The translations under genes and the position numbers were made by a program. Of a DNA stretch of 42,536 bases, positions 7,792 through 16,039 are shown piece after piece; position 1 is the first letter of the stretch, and every line of letters begins with the position of its first letter. Location of the stretch: contig CALHWU010000085.1 in assembly GCA_938039795.1 (NCBI GenBank), forward strand, positions 1 to 42,536, given 5' to 3'. The notes under the pieces were generated by a model. That model saw nothing but the letters and a program-made list of their open reading frames with translations. It searched no databases and had not been told where the DNA came from. Origin of the DNA: an uncultured Muribaculaceae bacterium. Lineage in GTDB: Bacteria; Bacteroidota; Bacteroidia; Bacteroidales; Muribaculaceae.

Positions 7792-9120
7792 TTACCTGAC
7801 TGTCGACACAACGTGTCCGTCAGCCACTATAGTTTCTATTGTCGTTCCCGCAGGCATCTCTTTCACGGATTTCACCGCATGGCCCCCTATGCGCGTTATC
7901 GAATAACCGCGGCGCAGTGTGGCCATCGGCGACAGGGCGTCGAGCAGTGCGGTGGAAGCATCGAGCTGCCGGCGGGAACGGTCGATGGCGTTGCGCGCCG
8001 CCGTGGCTATTCTTTCGCCTCTCGAAGCAAGTCGGGCCGTCTCAGGAGCTGTGCGTGCAGTCGCTGCCCCCGAGAGTTGCAGGGCGCGTGAGGCGAGCGC
8101 CGAGCGGCTGCGCTCTATGGCCGCTTTGGGTGCATGCGGAAGCTGGCCCTCGATATATGCAAGCTGCGCGCGGCAACCGCTGATCCGATCGGTGACGCTC
8201 TGAAGTATTTCGGCTCCCGCGCGGCGCAGTCCGTCGAGAAGCGCCTGTGCCTGCCCTACGAGCCATTCGGCCGCAGCCGTAGGGGTCTTTACGCGCATAG
8301 CCGCTACGTAGTCGAGCACTGTGACGTCGCGCTCGTGGCCTATGCCTACGATCACCGGAAGCGGGAATTGCGCCACGTTGGCGGCCAGACCGTAGTTGTC
8401 GAACGATATCAGGTCGCTGGTAGCTCCTCCGCCGCGGATTATCACTACGCAGTCCCATTCCCTTTCGTCGGCAGCGATGCGTTCGAGAGCTCCGATGACT
8501 GACTGGGCTGTATGTTCGCCCTGCATAACGGCTTCAAACAGTTTCACTCTGAAGCGGAACCGCTGCGTGTTGGCATATAGCTGATGGCGGAAATCGCCGT
8601 AGCCGGCGGCCCCGCGTGCGGATATCACGGCTATGTTAAGTGCGGGAGCCGGCCACGGGAGCCGCTTGTTCATCTCGGCGATCCCTTCGCGAGTCAGCCG
8701 CTGGAGTATCTCACGGCGGCGGCGCTCCACGTCGCCCACAGTATACGACGGATCCACGTCGCTGATCACCAGCGACATGCCGTAGGCACTGTGAAAGTTG
8801 ACGCTGCCGCGCACAAGCAGCTTCATCCCTGTGGCCATGCGCTGTCCTGTGACAGCCGCGAACTTGCATTGCAGGCCGCTGAGCTGCGACGCCCAGATGA
8901 TCGCTCTCAGGCGCGCTGTGACGGCCCCTGTGGCTTCGTTTTTCTCTATCAGCTCCAGATAGCAGTGGCCGCCCGATGTGCGCATGTCGGACGCCTCGGC
9001 CACAGTCCACACGTCGCGCAGTTCGGGCGTCGACAGGCGCCCGGCTATGCGGGCTGTGAGTGCGCTCAGGCTTATGGCGCTTTCGTCGGGCGCTGATGAT
9101 GCGAGGGCCGGTGCGGTCAT
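7792..9120 (-). CDS. xseA: Exodeoxyribonuclease VII large subunit
   Basis: The catalytic subunit of ExoVII, 442 residues from the ATG at 9118-9120. It has an N-terminal OB-fold (about 20-115; VWTVAEASDMRTSGGHCYLEL), then the catalytic domain with AVISARGAAGYGDF, the block VIIRGGGATSDLISFDN and GIGHERDVTVLDYVA, followed by a long coiled region and a C-terminal RRGYSITR motif. All are typical of XseA. A longer reading to 9150 exists, but 9120 overlaps the stop of the preceding DUF3256 gene in an ATGA arrangement, as expected for translational coupling. It is cotranscribed with xseB. Confidence 0.95.
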   Translation of the reverse strand: MTAPALASSAPDESAISLSALTARIAGRLSTPELRDVWTVAEASDMRTSGGHCYLELIEKNEATGAVTARLRAIIWASQLSGLQCKFAAVTGQRMATGMKLLVRGSVNFHSAYGMSLVISDVDPSYTVGDVERRRREILQRLTREGIAEMNKRLPWPAPALNIAVISARGAAGYGDFRHQLYANTQRFRFRVKLFEAVMQGEHTAQSVIGALERIAADEREWDCVVIIRGGGATSDLISFDNYGLAANVAQFPLPVIVGIGHERDVTVLDYVAAMRVKTPTAAAEWLVGQAQALLDGLRRAGAEILQSVTDRISGCRAQLAYIEGQLPHAPKAAIERSRSALASRALQLSGAATARTAPETARLASRGERIATAARNAIDRSRRQLDASTALLDALSPMATLRRGYSITRIGGHAVKSVKEMPAGTTIETIVADGHVVSTVR

Positions 9121-9761
9121 TTCCTGAGCGTGAATTTTTTGCCGTCCCACTGATAGTTTTGCTCCGGGAGCAGGCAGGGAGCCACTATCTCATATAAGTC
9201 GGCCGACATGAACTGGCGTGTATTGTTGGTCAGTTTCAACACGGATGTCGACGGGTCGTAGGAGTAGCTGATGAGCAGAAAAGGCACGAGCGCCTCCACC
9301 TCGCCGATGTTCTCCCGTCCTTTGTCGGTCAGCCATTGTTTCAGGGTGGGCCTTGTGAAGGCCGGCGCTGTGACATCGGTCTGCCAGTCGGAGCTGTGTA
9401 TGCTCATCTTGCTGTCGGGTGCCGGAGTGGCCACGGTGGAGATAAGCATCAGCAGCGTGTCGCCTTTGGCGGTCGGAAGCAGGTCGATCTCATAGTCGGA
9501 TGACTCGGTCATTTTGAGGCTGATGCGCATCGGATCCAGACTTGTGATGGCCGACTGGCCGTTCATGGCGTTGGCTGTGGTGTTGTTCATGCCGCTCGTG
9601 AAATAGTCGACCATATCGAGCCGTGCATTGCGGTCGAGCAGAGGAAAGACCTGTCGCGGAGCGTCCACGAAAGCTTTTGCTGCCGTAAGGGTCTGGGCGC
9701 CGGCTGCCACGCATGCGCCGGCAATGGCGCCCGCAAGGGTGAGATGTCGTAGGATTTTCAT
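9117..9761 (-). CDS. DUF3256 family secreted protein
   Basis: A 214-residue protein with a signal peptide (MKILRHLTLAGAIAGACVAAGA, cleavage near residue 22) and no recognisable catalytic motif. It resembles the DUF3256 family, restricted to Bacteroidales: an opening block about pathway-like residues (AFVDAPRQVFPLLDRNARLDMVDY, positions 31-54) and a C-terminal WDGKKFTL. Function is unknown, probably periplasmic. It starts 3 nt after the helicase stop and overlaps xseA by 4 nt, so it sits inside a nucleic-acid-processing operon, though nothing in it suggests nucleic-acid work. Confidence 0.8.
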   Translation of the reverse strand: MKILRHLTLAGAIAGACVAAGAQTLTAAKAFVDAPRQVFPLLDRNARLDMVDYFTSGMNNTTANAMNGQSAITSLDPMRISLKMTESSDYEIDLLPTAKGDTLLMLISTVATPAPDSKMSIHSSDWQTDVTAPAFTRPTLKQWLTDKGRENIGEVEALVPFLLISYSYDPSTSVLKLTNNTRQFMSADLYEIVAPCLLPEQNYQWDGKKFTLRK

Positions 9762-9764
9762 CAG

Positions 9765-11537
9765 TTATTTTTTCTTGCGCGACGGCTTTTTGGTGCCTCC
9801 GCGGTTTTTCTTGAGGAAATATTCATAAGTGGTCTCGGGCTTCTCTTCGGCAAGTGCCGCGCGTTTTTTGCGTGCCGAAGCGCGTGCATAGTCTTTGTCG
9901 GGATCGGCTATCTCGCTGTAGATGCGTTTGCCGCCGTATTCGGCTCCCGAGAGAGCGCCCACTACGCGCCGTGCGTCGGCCTTGGGGACGTCGAAGAGCG
10001 AGTAGCCCGGCATGAGGTCGATGCGGCCTACGTCGACACGTTTTCCCTCCACTGTGTGGTTGAGCATGTCGATCAGGTTTCCGGCGTAGAATCCGTCGGC
10101 CTTTCCGGCGTTGACATAGATCCGTGCCATGCCTCGCTCGGCCGTGCGGCGATCCTTGTCCTGATTGTTTTTCGGCCGTTCCGGTTTCTCGCGGTGAGGT
10201 TTTTCGTCGATGAAGTCGATTACCGGGGCGTCGCGGTAGTATTCGAGCAGGCGGTTGAATTCAAGCGACAGCACGCGTTTGAGCAGATCTTCCTGCGAGA
10301 GCCATCCGAGTTTGCGGCTCACTCCGGGCATGTATTTATCGATCTCTCCGTCGTCGACCTTCACTTTTTCTATGCGGTCGGCCAGATTATACAGCTGCTT
10401 CTCGATGATATGCTCGGGTGTGGGCACCTCTTTGCGCTCGAATTTCTTGCCAATCTTTTTCTCGATCTCGCGCAGCTTCCCTTTCTCGCGCGAATGAATT
10501 ATGGCTATCGACACTCCGGTCTTGCCGGCTCGGCCCGTGCGGCCCGAGCGGTGGGTGTAGACGGCTGTGTCGTCGGGCAGACCGTAGTTGATCACGTGTG
10601 TCAGATCGTCGACATCGAGTCCGCGCGCTGCCACGTCGGTAGCGACAAGAAGCGACACCACGCCATCGCGGAACTTGCGCATCACTATGTCGCGCTGCTG
10701 CTGCGACAGGTCGCCGTGGAGCGCTTCGGCGTTGTAGCCGTCGGCTATCAGCTTGTCGGCGATCTCCTGGGTGTCGCGGCGCGTGCGGCAGAAAATGATT
10801 GCGTATATGTTGGGTGAATTGTCGGCTATGCGTTTGAGGGCAAGATACTTGTCCTTGGCGTTGACCATGTAGTAGATGTGCTTTACATTGGCGGCGCCCT
10901 CGTTGCGGTTGCCCACTACGAATTCGGTCGGCTCCTTCATGTATTTGCGGGCTATGCGTGCTATCTCGTCGGGCATCGTGGCCGAGAACAGCAGCATCTT
11001 GCGGTCGGAGGGTACGCACGCGAGTATCTCGTCGATAGAGTCGAGAAATCCCATGTTGAGCATTTCGTCGGCTTCGTCAAGCACTACCGTATGCACTCCG
11101 CTGAGATCCACTACGCCGCGGCTGATAAGGTCGATCAGTCGGCCGGGGGTCGCCACTATGATCTGTACGCCCCCCTTCAGCGCTCTGATCTGGCTCTCGA
11201 TGGATGAGCCGCCGTAGACCGGCAGCACCTTGATCTGCGGCATGTATTTAGAGAAGTCGGCGAGATCCGAACCGATCTGAAGGCAAAGCTCGCGTGTGGG
11301 GGAGAGTATAAGTGCCTGGGGCTTGCGCAGCTCCGGATCTATGCGCTGCAGCACGGGCAGTCCGAAGGCGGCTGTCTTGCCGGTGCCGGTCTGTGCCAGA
11401 GCCACTACATCGCCCTCGGCATTCTCGCCCAGCAGATGGGGTATCACCTTCTCCTGTACAGGCATCGGTGTTTCAAAACCCAGTTCCTCAATGGCGCGGC
11501 GGAGATTCTCGTTGACGCCCAGTTCTTCAAATGTCAT
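9765..11537 (-). CDS. deaD: DEAD-box RNA helicase with DbpA-type RNA-binding domain
   Basis: A 590-residue ATP-dependent RNA helicase. Q motif near 20-28, motif I AQTGTGKT 48-55, motif Ib TPGRLIDL, motif II DEAD 154-157, motif III SAT 185-187, and motif VI HRSGRTGRAG in the second RecA domain. Residues about 475-550 (MARIYVNAGKADGFYAGNLI onward) form a DbpA/CsdA-like RNA-binding domain, followed by a Lys/Arg-rich tail (KKPSRKKK). Such helicases act in ribosome assembly or cold adaptation. The start MTFEELGV at 11537 is preferred over a longer reading to 11765 because a TACTTTTG box lies at 11563-11570. First gene of the run helicase - DUF3256 - xseA - xseB. Confidence 0.93.
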   Translation of the reverse strand: MTFEELGVNENLRRAIEELGFETPMPVQEKVIPHLLGENAEGDVVALAQTGTGKTAAFGLPVLQRIDPELRKPQALILSPTRELCLQIGSDLADFSKYMPQIKVLPVYGGSSIESQIRALKGGVQIIVATPGRLIDLISRGVVDLSGVHTVVLDEADEMLNMGFLDSIDEILACVPSDRKMLLFSATMPDEIARIARKYMKEPTEFVVGNRNEGAANVKHIYYMVNAKDKYLALKRIADNSPNIYAIIFCRTRRDTQEIADKLIADGYNAEALHGDLSQQQRDIVMRKFRDGVVSLLVATDVAARGLDVDDLTHVINYGLPDDTAVYTHRSGRTGRAGKTGVSIAIIHSREKGKLREIEKKIGKKFERKEVPTPEHIIEKQLYNLADRIEKVKVDDGEIDKYMPGVSRKLGWLSQEDLLKRVLSLEFNRLLEYYRDAPVIDFIDEKPHREKPERPKNNQDKDRRTAERGMARIYVNAGKADGFYAGNLIDMLNHTVEGKRVDVGRIDLMPGYSLFDVPKADARRVVGALSGAEYGGKRIYSEIADPDKDYARASARKKRAALAEEKPETTYEYFLKKNRGGTKKPSRKKK

Positions 11538-11562
11538 GTCAATGTCAAATAGAATGAATTTA

Positions 11563-11570
11563 CAAAAGTA
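11563..11570 (-). promoter_or_regulatory. -7 box (TACTTTTG) of the helicase operon
   Basis: On the minus strand TACTTTTG fits TAnnTTTG and lies 26 nt upstream of the ATG at 11537. A clear -33 TTTG was not seen. Confidence 0.5.
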
Positions 11571-11686
11571 TAAAAAATTTCCGGAAAGGCTGCCGCCCTT
11601 CCTTAATGTATATAACAAATCTTGGCGTATAATGCTCATTCTGCCCCAAAAGGGGGCGCTATCAGGGAAAACACTGGCGAAAAATG

Positions 11687-11736
11687 TATCTTTGTGTGGA
11701 ATTTCTTGCGTAGTTTGCAAAAATGCTTTACATTTG
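11687..11736 (+). promoter_or_regulatory. Tandem promoter boxes of gdhA
   Basis: TACATTTG (11729-11736) lies 20 nt after TTG (11706-11708), a good -33/-7 pair. A second box, TATCTTTG (11687-11694), also fits the -7 consensus and could be an upstream start site. The leader to the gdhA ATG at 11797 would be about 55 or 95 nt. Confidence 0.6.
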
Positions 11737-11796
11737 CTGCCGTAATTACACATATGGCTTAACAAAGTTCATTTTTTCAATCATTAATCTTACAGA

Positions 11797-13134
11797 ATGA
11801 AAGCAACAGAAGTAATCGACGATCTCAAGCGCCGTTTCCCCAACGAGCCTGAATACATCCAGGCAGTGGAGGAGGTGATCACTACAATCGAGGACACCTA
11901 CAACGAGTACCCCGAGTTTGAGCGTTACAATCTCATAGAGCGTCTGTGCATACCCGACCGCATCTTCTCTTTCCGCGTCAGCTGGGTCGACGATCAGGGA
12001 AAGGTGCGCAACAATATGGGCTGGCGCATACAGCACAACAACGCTATCGGCCCGTACAAGGGGGGCATTCGCTTCCACTCGTCGGTCAATCAGTCGATAC
12101 TGAAGTTCCTCGCTTTCGAGCAGACATTCAAGAATTCGCTGACCACGCTCGCCATGGGTGGCGCAAAGGGAGGCTCCGACTTCTCGCCCCGCGGCAAGAG
12201 CGACATGGAGGTGATGCGCTTCTGCCAGGCTTTCATACAGGAACTCTGGCGCCAGATAGGCGCTGACACCGACGTGCCCGCCGGCGATATAGGAGTGGGC
12301 GGCCGTGAGGTCGGCTATATGTACGGCATGTACAAGAAGATGGCTCGCGAGAATACCGGCACTTTCACCGGTAAAGGCCGCGAATTCGGCGGCTCGCTGA
12401 TACGTCCGGAGGCTACCGGCTACGGCAACGTCTATTTCCTGCTCAACATGCTCAAGACCCGTGGCATCGACATAGCCGGCAAGCGCGTGGCTATATCCGG
12501 TTCGGGCAACGTGGCCACTTATACTGCCCAGAAACTGATATCGCTCGGTGCCAAGGTCGTCAGCCTTAGTGATTCAGACGGCACGGTGATAATCCCCGAC
12601 GGAATGACCGAGGAGCAGATGACATATGTATTTCGCCTGAAGAATATCTACCGCGGCCGCATCCGCGAGTTTGCCGAAGAATACGGGCTGCCGTATCACG
12701 AGGGTGAACACCCCTGGCAGATTGCCGACTGCGATATCGCCATGCCGTCGGCCACCCAGAACGAGCTTGACGGCGACGATGCGCGCGCGCTTCTGAAGCA
12801 GGGCGTCATCGCAGTAAGCGAGGGAGCCAACATGCCTTCGACCCCCGAAGCCATAAAGGAATTCCTTGCAGCGCGCATACTCTACGCTCCCGGCAAGGCT
12901 GCAAATGCAGGCGGCGTTTCGGTCAGCGGACTCGAAATGGCCCAGAACTCGCAGAAGCTCTCGTGGAGCGCCGAGGAGGTCGACGCCAAGCTGCGCCAGA
13001 TCATGGCCGACATACACCATCAGTGCGAGCTCTTCGGCAAGGAAGCCGACGGCTATATCAACTACGTCAAGGGCGCCAATGTGGCCGGTTTCATGAAGGT
13101 GGCGCGCGCCATGATGGCCCAGGGTATTCTCTGA
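11797..13134 (+). CDS. gdhA: NADP-specific glutamate dehydrogenase
   Basis: A 445-residue hexameric-type glutamate dehydrogenase that interconverts 2-oxoglutarate plus ammonia and glutamate. The catalytic region contains GPYKGGIRFH (85-94) and the active-site lysine K124 in GGAKGGSDF. The Rossmann domain starts at about 225 with VAISGSGNVATYTAQKL, and PDG(M) follows. Length and N-terminus fit the class I (about 450 residue) GDH of Bacteroides, an ammonia-assimilating enzyme. Single-gene unit with its own promoter; a GC-rich hairpin follows. Confidence 0.95.
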   Translation: MKATEVIDDLKRRFPNEPEYIQAVEEVITTIEDTYNEYPEFERYNLIERLCIPDRIFSFRVSWVDDQGKVRNNMGWRIQHNNAIGPYKGGIRFHSSVNQSILKFLAFEQTFKNSLTTLAMGGAKGGSDFSPRGKSDMEVMRFCQAFIQELWRQIGADTDVPAGDIGVGGREVGYMYGMYKKMARENTGTFTGKGREFGGSLIRPEATGYGNVYFLLNMLKTRGIDIAGKRVAISGSGNVATYTAQKLISLGAKVVSLSDSDGTVIIPDGMTEEQMTYVFRLKNIYRGRIREFAEEYGLPYHEGEHPWQIADCDIAMPSATQNELDGDDARALLKQGVIAVSEGANMPSTPEAIKEFLAARILYAPGKAANAGGVSVSGLEMAQNSQKLSWSAEEVDAKLRQIMADIHHQCELFGKEADGYINYVKGANVAGFMKVARAMMAQGIL

Positions 13135-13157
13135 TCCCATCCGGATGATAAAGCTCT

Positions 13158-13198
13158 GACCGGCGACAGGACTCCGCTTCAGGATCCTGCCGCCGGTC
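13158..13198 (+). terminator. Hairpin after gdhA, weak terminator
   Basis: A 14-bp stem with one mismatch (13158-13171 pairs with 13185-13198) begins 24 nt after the gdhA stop. There is no U-run after it (ATCGTTTC), so termination may be partial or the hairpin may stabilise the 3' end. Confidence 0.4.
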
Positions 13199-13272
13199 AT
13201 CGTTTCAGCTGGACCGGCAGAGACGAAGTGACATTTCAGTGGAAGAGATCAGATGACTGGTTCATTATCAGA

Positions 13273-13354
13273 GTAGGGATGCACCCCCGGTGCATCCGGA
13301 AATGCGATTGACGGGCCATGAAATCAGCCGGATGCACCGGGGGTGCATCCCTAC
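13273..13354. repeat. REP-like inverted pair of hairpin elements
   Basis: A perfect 27-bp inverted repeat has arms at 13273-13299 and 13328-13354 with a 28-bp spacer. Each arm is itself a hairpin (GGATGCAC / GTGCATCC with a CCCCG loop). Head-to-head units of this kind resemble REP/BIME elements of bacterial intergenic regions. Besides this pair and the hairpin at 13158-13198, the 344-bp gap (13135-13478) shows no gene, and no clear promoter for the sigma operon could be assigned. Confidence 0.75.
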
Positions 13355-13478
13355 GGTTTAATCGTAATCAGTCGGTTGAATCGCTGCGCAGTCAGTAATA
13401 TGAAGAAGTAGTGTTAAATTGATGTTAAATCGCCTCGCCGAAGGACTATTGTGACAGCTGCACGCTCTTATAGACAGT

Positions 13479-13970
13479 ATGGACCGTAAAGAATTCACTC
13501 GCAGGCTGACGGAGTTTATGGAGCTCCACAAGCAGCAGCTGTTCCGCTATGCGTGCTACCGCGTGGGGGATCAGGCCGATGCGGAGGATATTCTTCACGA
13601 CATATACCTGCGTATGATCGAAAACTTCGATCCGTCCCGACCGATCGGCAACCTGGGCGCTTACGTCTACAGCTCGCTGTTTCATGCCTGCGTATCGGCC
13701 CGGCGTGATGTCCGCCGCGTGTCGCTCGATTCTCCCGAAGTGACTGAACTCGATGCTGCCCCACCGGCGACTTTTGAAGAAGAATATGCCCGGCTGACAG
13801 CCATATTGTCGCATCTGCCCGACAATCTCGCCGAAGTGATAAGGCTGAAGATTTTCGCTTCCATGACGTTTGAAAGTATAGCCGAGGCGCTCGACGTATC
13901 GTCAACTACGGCCAAGCGCCGCTATTACCACGCTCTGGAATTATTACGGTCAAAATATCATTCACTATGA
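13479..13970 (+). CDS. ECF-type RNA polymerase sigma factor
   Basis: A 163-residue sigma-70 family protein with only regions 2 and 4. Region 2 is about residues 10-75 (LFRYACYRVGDQADAEDILH DIYLRM), the core-binding and -10 recognition part. Region 4 is about 105-160, with the helix-turn-helix FESIAEALDVSSTTAKRRYY. It directs RNA polymerase to a special promoter set, normally held in check by a membrane partner. The stop overlaps the start of the next gene by 4 nt, and that gene encodes a membrane protein, the usual arrangement for a sigma/anti-sigma pair. Target promoters are not deducible; the SusC/SusD pair 2.4 kb downstream is a candidate. Confidence 0.9.
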   Translation: MDRKEFTRRLTEFMELHKQQLFRYACYRVGDQADAEDILHDIYLRMIENFDPSRPIGNLGAYVYSSLFHACVSARRDVRRVSLDSPEVTELDAAPPATFEEEYARLTAILSHLPDNLAEVIRLKIFASMTFESIAEALDVSSTTAKRRYYHALELLRSKYHSL

Positions 13971-14722
13971 ACCTCTCCAGTGATCATAACGAGAAAGACT
14001 ATGAGCGCCTGATCGAGGCGTTGACTCCGCGCCATGCTCCGGTCACCGACATGAAGTTTACGCCCCCGACTGGACTGTTAAAGAGCCGTGTGGCACGGTT
14101 GCTGAACCATGTCGGACGCGTGGCTGCCGTTCTGGCCATCGGTGTCGGCATAGGGCTGTTGATCTCGCGGTCCGATACGACCGTCGCGGCCGACAAGGTC
14201 GTTCAGCTCGGCATAGAGAAGATGCGATCGTCGCGCATGTGTCAGATAGATTTTAAGGCGCGGATGCTTCCGTCGACGCCGATCCGACCCTTCCGGCTGT
14301 CGCCCGACGGGGAGATGACCAGCGTAAGGATGGTGTTCCGCCCCGATTCAACAGATGCCAGCATCACTTTCCGATGGTCGATGGACGGTCAGGACCAGTC
14401 GATAACGGTGATGCCTGACGGCGACGTGCATTTCTGCGGCCGCAGACTCGGTCAGGCGGTGCCTTTAGAGTTTCTCCGGCATCTGACGCGCCTGTTTTAT
14501 AGCGACCGCGACACCTTTGAAAATATCCTGAAATGTGATTTTGCGGTGGCCGATATCGGAGCGGCAATCAATGTAAACGGACATGTGAGAGGCAATTCAA
14601 TCGGCATCGCCGCCACGTTCTCCGACAAGAACGGACGTCTGGAGCGGTTCCGTATATATGACACGTCGGGCAGCCCGATGGTTCTGATGGTCGAGACCGA
14701 CTCAATAAAATATTATGACTGA
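13967..14722 (+). CDS. Single-pass membrane protein, candidate anti-sigma factor or sensor
   Basis: I do not recognise a named family. It has 251 residues: a cytoplasmic N-terminus of about 50, one membrane span (about 52-67, VAAVLAIGVGIGLLIS) and an extracytoplasmic domain of about 180 residues rich in beta-strand pattern (IDFKARMLP, SVRMVFRP, ITFRWSMDG, AATFSDKNGRLERFRIYDTS). It is not a FecR protein: the FecR and DUF4974 blocks are absent. The strand-rich domain ending in a 'remaining lipid carrier' style pattern is reminiscent of the LolA/RseB fold; this is inference only. Translational coupling to the sigma gene is the main evidence for an anti-sigma role. Topology is clear; function is uncertain. 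Confidence 0.6.
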   Translation: MNLSSDHNEKDYERLIEALTPRHAPVTDMKFTPPTGLLKSRVARLLNHVGRVAAVLAIGVGIGLLISRSDTTVAADKVVQLGIEKMRSSRMCQIDFKARMLPSTPIRPFRLSPDGEMTSVRMVFRPDSTDASITFRWSMDGQDQSITVMPDGDVHFCGRRLGQAVPLEFLRHLTRLFYSDRDTFENILKCDFAVADIGAAINVNGHVRGNSIGIAATFSDKNGRLERFRIYDTSGSPMVLMVETDSIKYYD

Positions 14723-14747
14723 CCTTAATCATTAATTATACAGCAAC

Positions 14748-15968
14748 ATGAACAAAAACGTATTGAAGGCTTGCGCAGGCCTCTCGCTCATCGTCATGAC
14801 GGCGTCCTGCGGAAGTAAAAGCGGCTCATCGTCATCTGAAGTAGCCGCAGTTGCGGCATTCAGCGATATGCCGGTGGTTGCCGAGCGTGTGGAGATGCCC
14901 GGCGGAGGAGAGCTGATAGTGGCCCATCCCGAAAAATCGGGGGAGAGAAAGACGCTGAAACTGTCGGATCTGGCCACGGATATCCGCATGGTCAGGCTCG
15001 AAAACACCGATGAGGCTCTTATCGGGGCAGGGCAGACCTGGATCACGGGCGAGCGCATCATCGTCTACAGCGAAGGCGTGGTGAAGCAGTTTGATTTCTC
15101 GGGCAAATATCTGGGGCAGATCGGCGCCAGGGGCAACGGTCCCGGTGAGTACTCCATAGCTCCTTACGATTTCTATGTCGACGCCGATGCCGGACGGATC
15201 TATATGGTGCAGTACGGCGCCACAAAGCTGATGAGCTACAATTCCGACGGCACCTTTGCCGGCGACATACCTCTTGCGCGCGATATGCCTAAGGGTGCTG
15301 TCAGAGTCGATACGGAGAGGCAGCGCATCACTGCGGTGTCGATGTGTTTCGAAGGCTCGAAATCACGCGATGAGGTGTGGGAGCAGGATTTCGACGGCAA
15401 TCTGCTCTCGTCGGTGTCGATGCCATGGCTTGAGGTGCCGATGGACTACAGCAATGAGGTGATGAGCAATATCGGCAGTCACCCCGAAGGCTTCAGCTAC
15501 TCTGTGCTTCGGTTAGTGCCTCGGGCCGACTCGCTGTATCAATACGATGGCTCCCGGCTGCGCCCGGTGTTCACGGCCTCGGTAAAAGAGGATGTCATGC
15601 ATGGATATGACCGGCTTGGCAGCATGTATATGTTTGTCAGCTACGGCGAGCCGGAAGAGGTGGAAGCAAACAGCTATGTGGTTCCGGCCAATACGCCGAT
15701 GCTCGTCGATCCCGCGACGCTCCGCGGCGGTTACTGCAACCTGATGATCGACTGCATAGGCGAGCTCCGCTGGGATACGGGATGGATCTACACCAAGAGC
15801 CCCGACTATTTCATAATGAATACCAGTCCGGGCGCGATCTCGTCGTGGATCGACAAAAGCGTGGAGAAGTATGATATTGAAGGCGACGCGCTAACGAAGC
15901 TGCGCGACTTCCAGTCGACCCTCAGCGAGGACGACAACAACATCGTCATCTTCGGCCGCTGGAAGTGA
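14748..15968 (+). CDS. 6-bladed beta-propeller lipoprotein (DUF5128-like)
   Basis: A 406-residue lipoprotein with a signal peptide ending in the lipobox TASC (lipidated C21). Then come a Ser-rich linker and repeated strand patterns (VVKQFDFSGKYLGQIGARGN GP, IYMVQYGATKLMSYNSDGTF, EVWEQDFDGNLLSSVSMPWL) typical of the Bacteroidota 6-bladed propeller family. The entry block KTLKLSDLATDIRMVRLENT is characteristic of these proteins. Such lipoproteins are abundant in Bacteroidales; ligands are unknown. It starts 25 nt after the membrane protein and is the last gene before a strong terminator, so it belongs to the sigma operon and could provide surface or periplasmic sensing. That role is inference. 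Confidence 0.8.
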   Translation: MNKNVLKACAGLSLIVMTASCGSKSGSSSSEVAAVAAFSDMPVVAERVEMPGGGELIVAHPEKSGERKTLKLSDLATDIRMVRLENTDEALIGAGQTWITGERIIVYSEGVVKQFDFSGKYLGQIGARGNGPGEYSIAPYDFYVDADAGRIYMVQYGATKLMSYNSDGTFAGDIPLARDMPKGAVRVDTERQRITAVSMCFEGSKSRDEVWEQDFDGNLLSSVSMPWLEVPMDYSNEVMSNIGSHPEGFSYSVLRLVPRADSLYQYDGSRLRPVFTASVKEDVMHGYDRLGSMYMFVSYGEPEEVEANSYVVPANTPMLVDPATLRGGYCNLMIDCIGELRWDTGWIYTKSPDYFIMNTSPGAISSWIDKSVEKYDIEGDALTKLRDFQSTLSEDDNNIVIFGRWK

Positions 15969-15985
15969 CGGCTATGAAATTGATG

Positions 15986-16036
15986 GCGGCGCGTCCGTTG
16001 CCTGGCAGAAGGGGAGCGGACGCGCCGCTATATTTT
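15986..16036 (+). terminator. Terminator of the sigma operon
   Basis: A perfect 12-bp stem (15986-15997 pairs with 16017-16028) with a 19-nt loop is followed by TATATTTTGTT. It lies 18 nt after the propeller gene stop and separates the sigma operon from susC. Confidence 0.8.
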
Positions 16037-16039
16037 GTT

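Noticed and set aside
13273..13354. CRISPR array or insertion-sequence ends
   Set aside because: Only two units, in inverted orientation and without spacers or a transposase; REP-like hairpins explain the pattern better.
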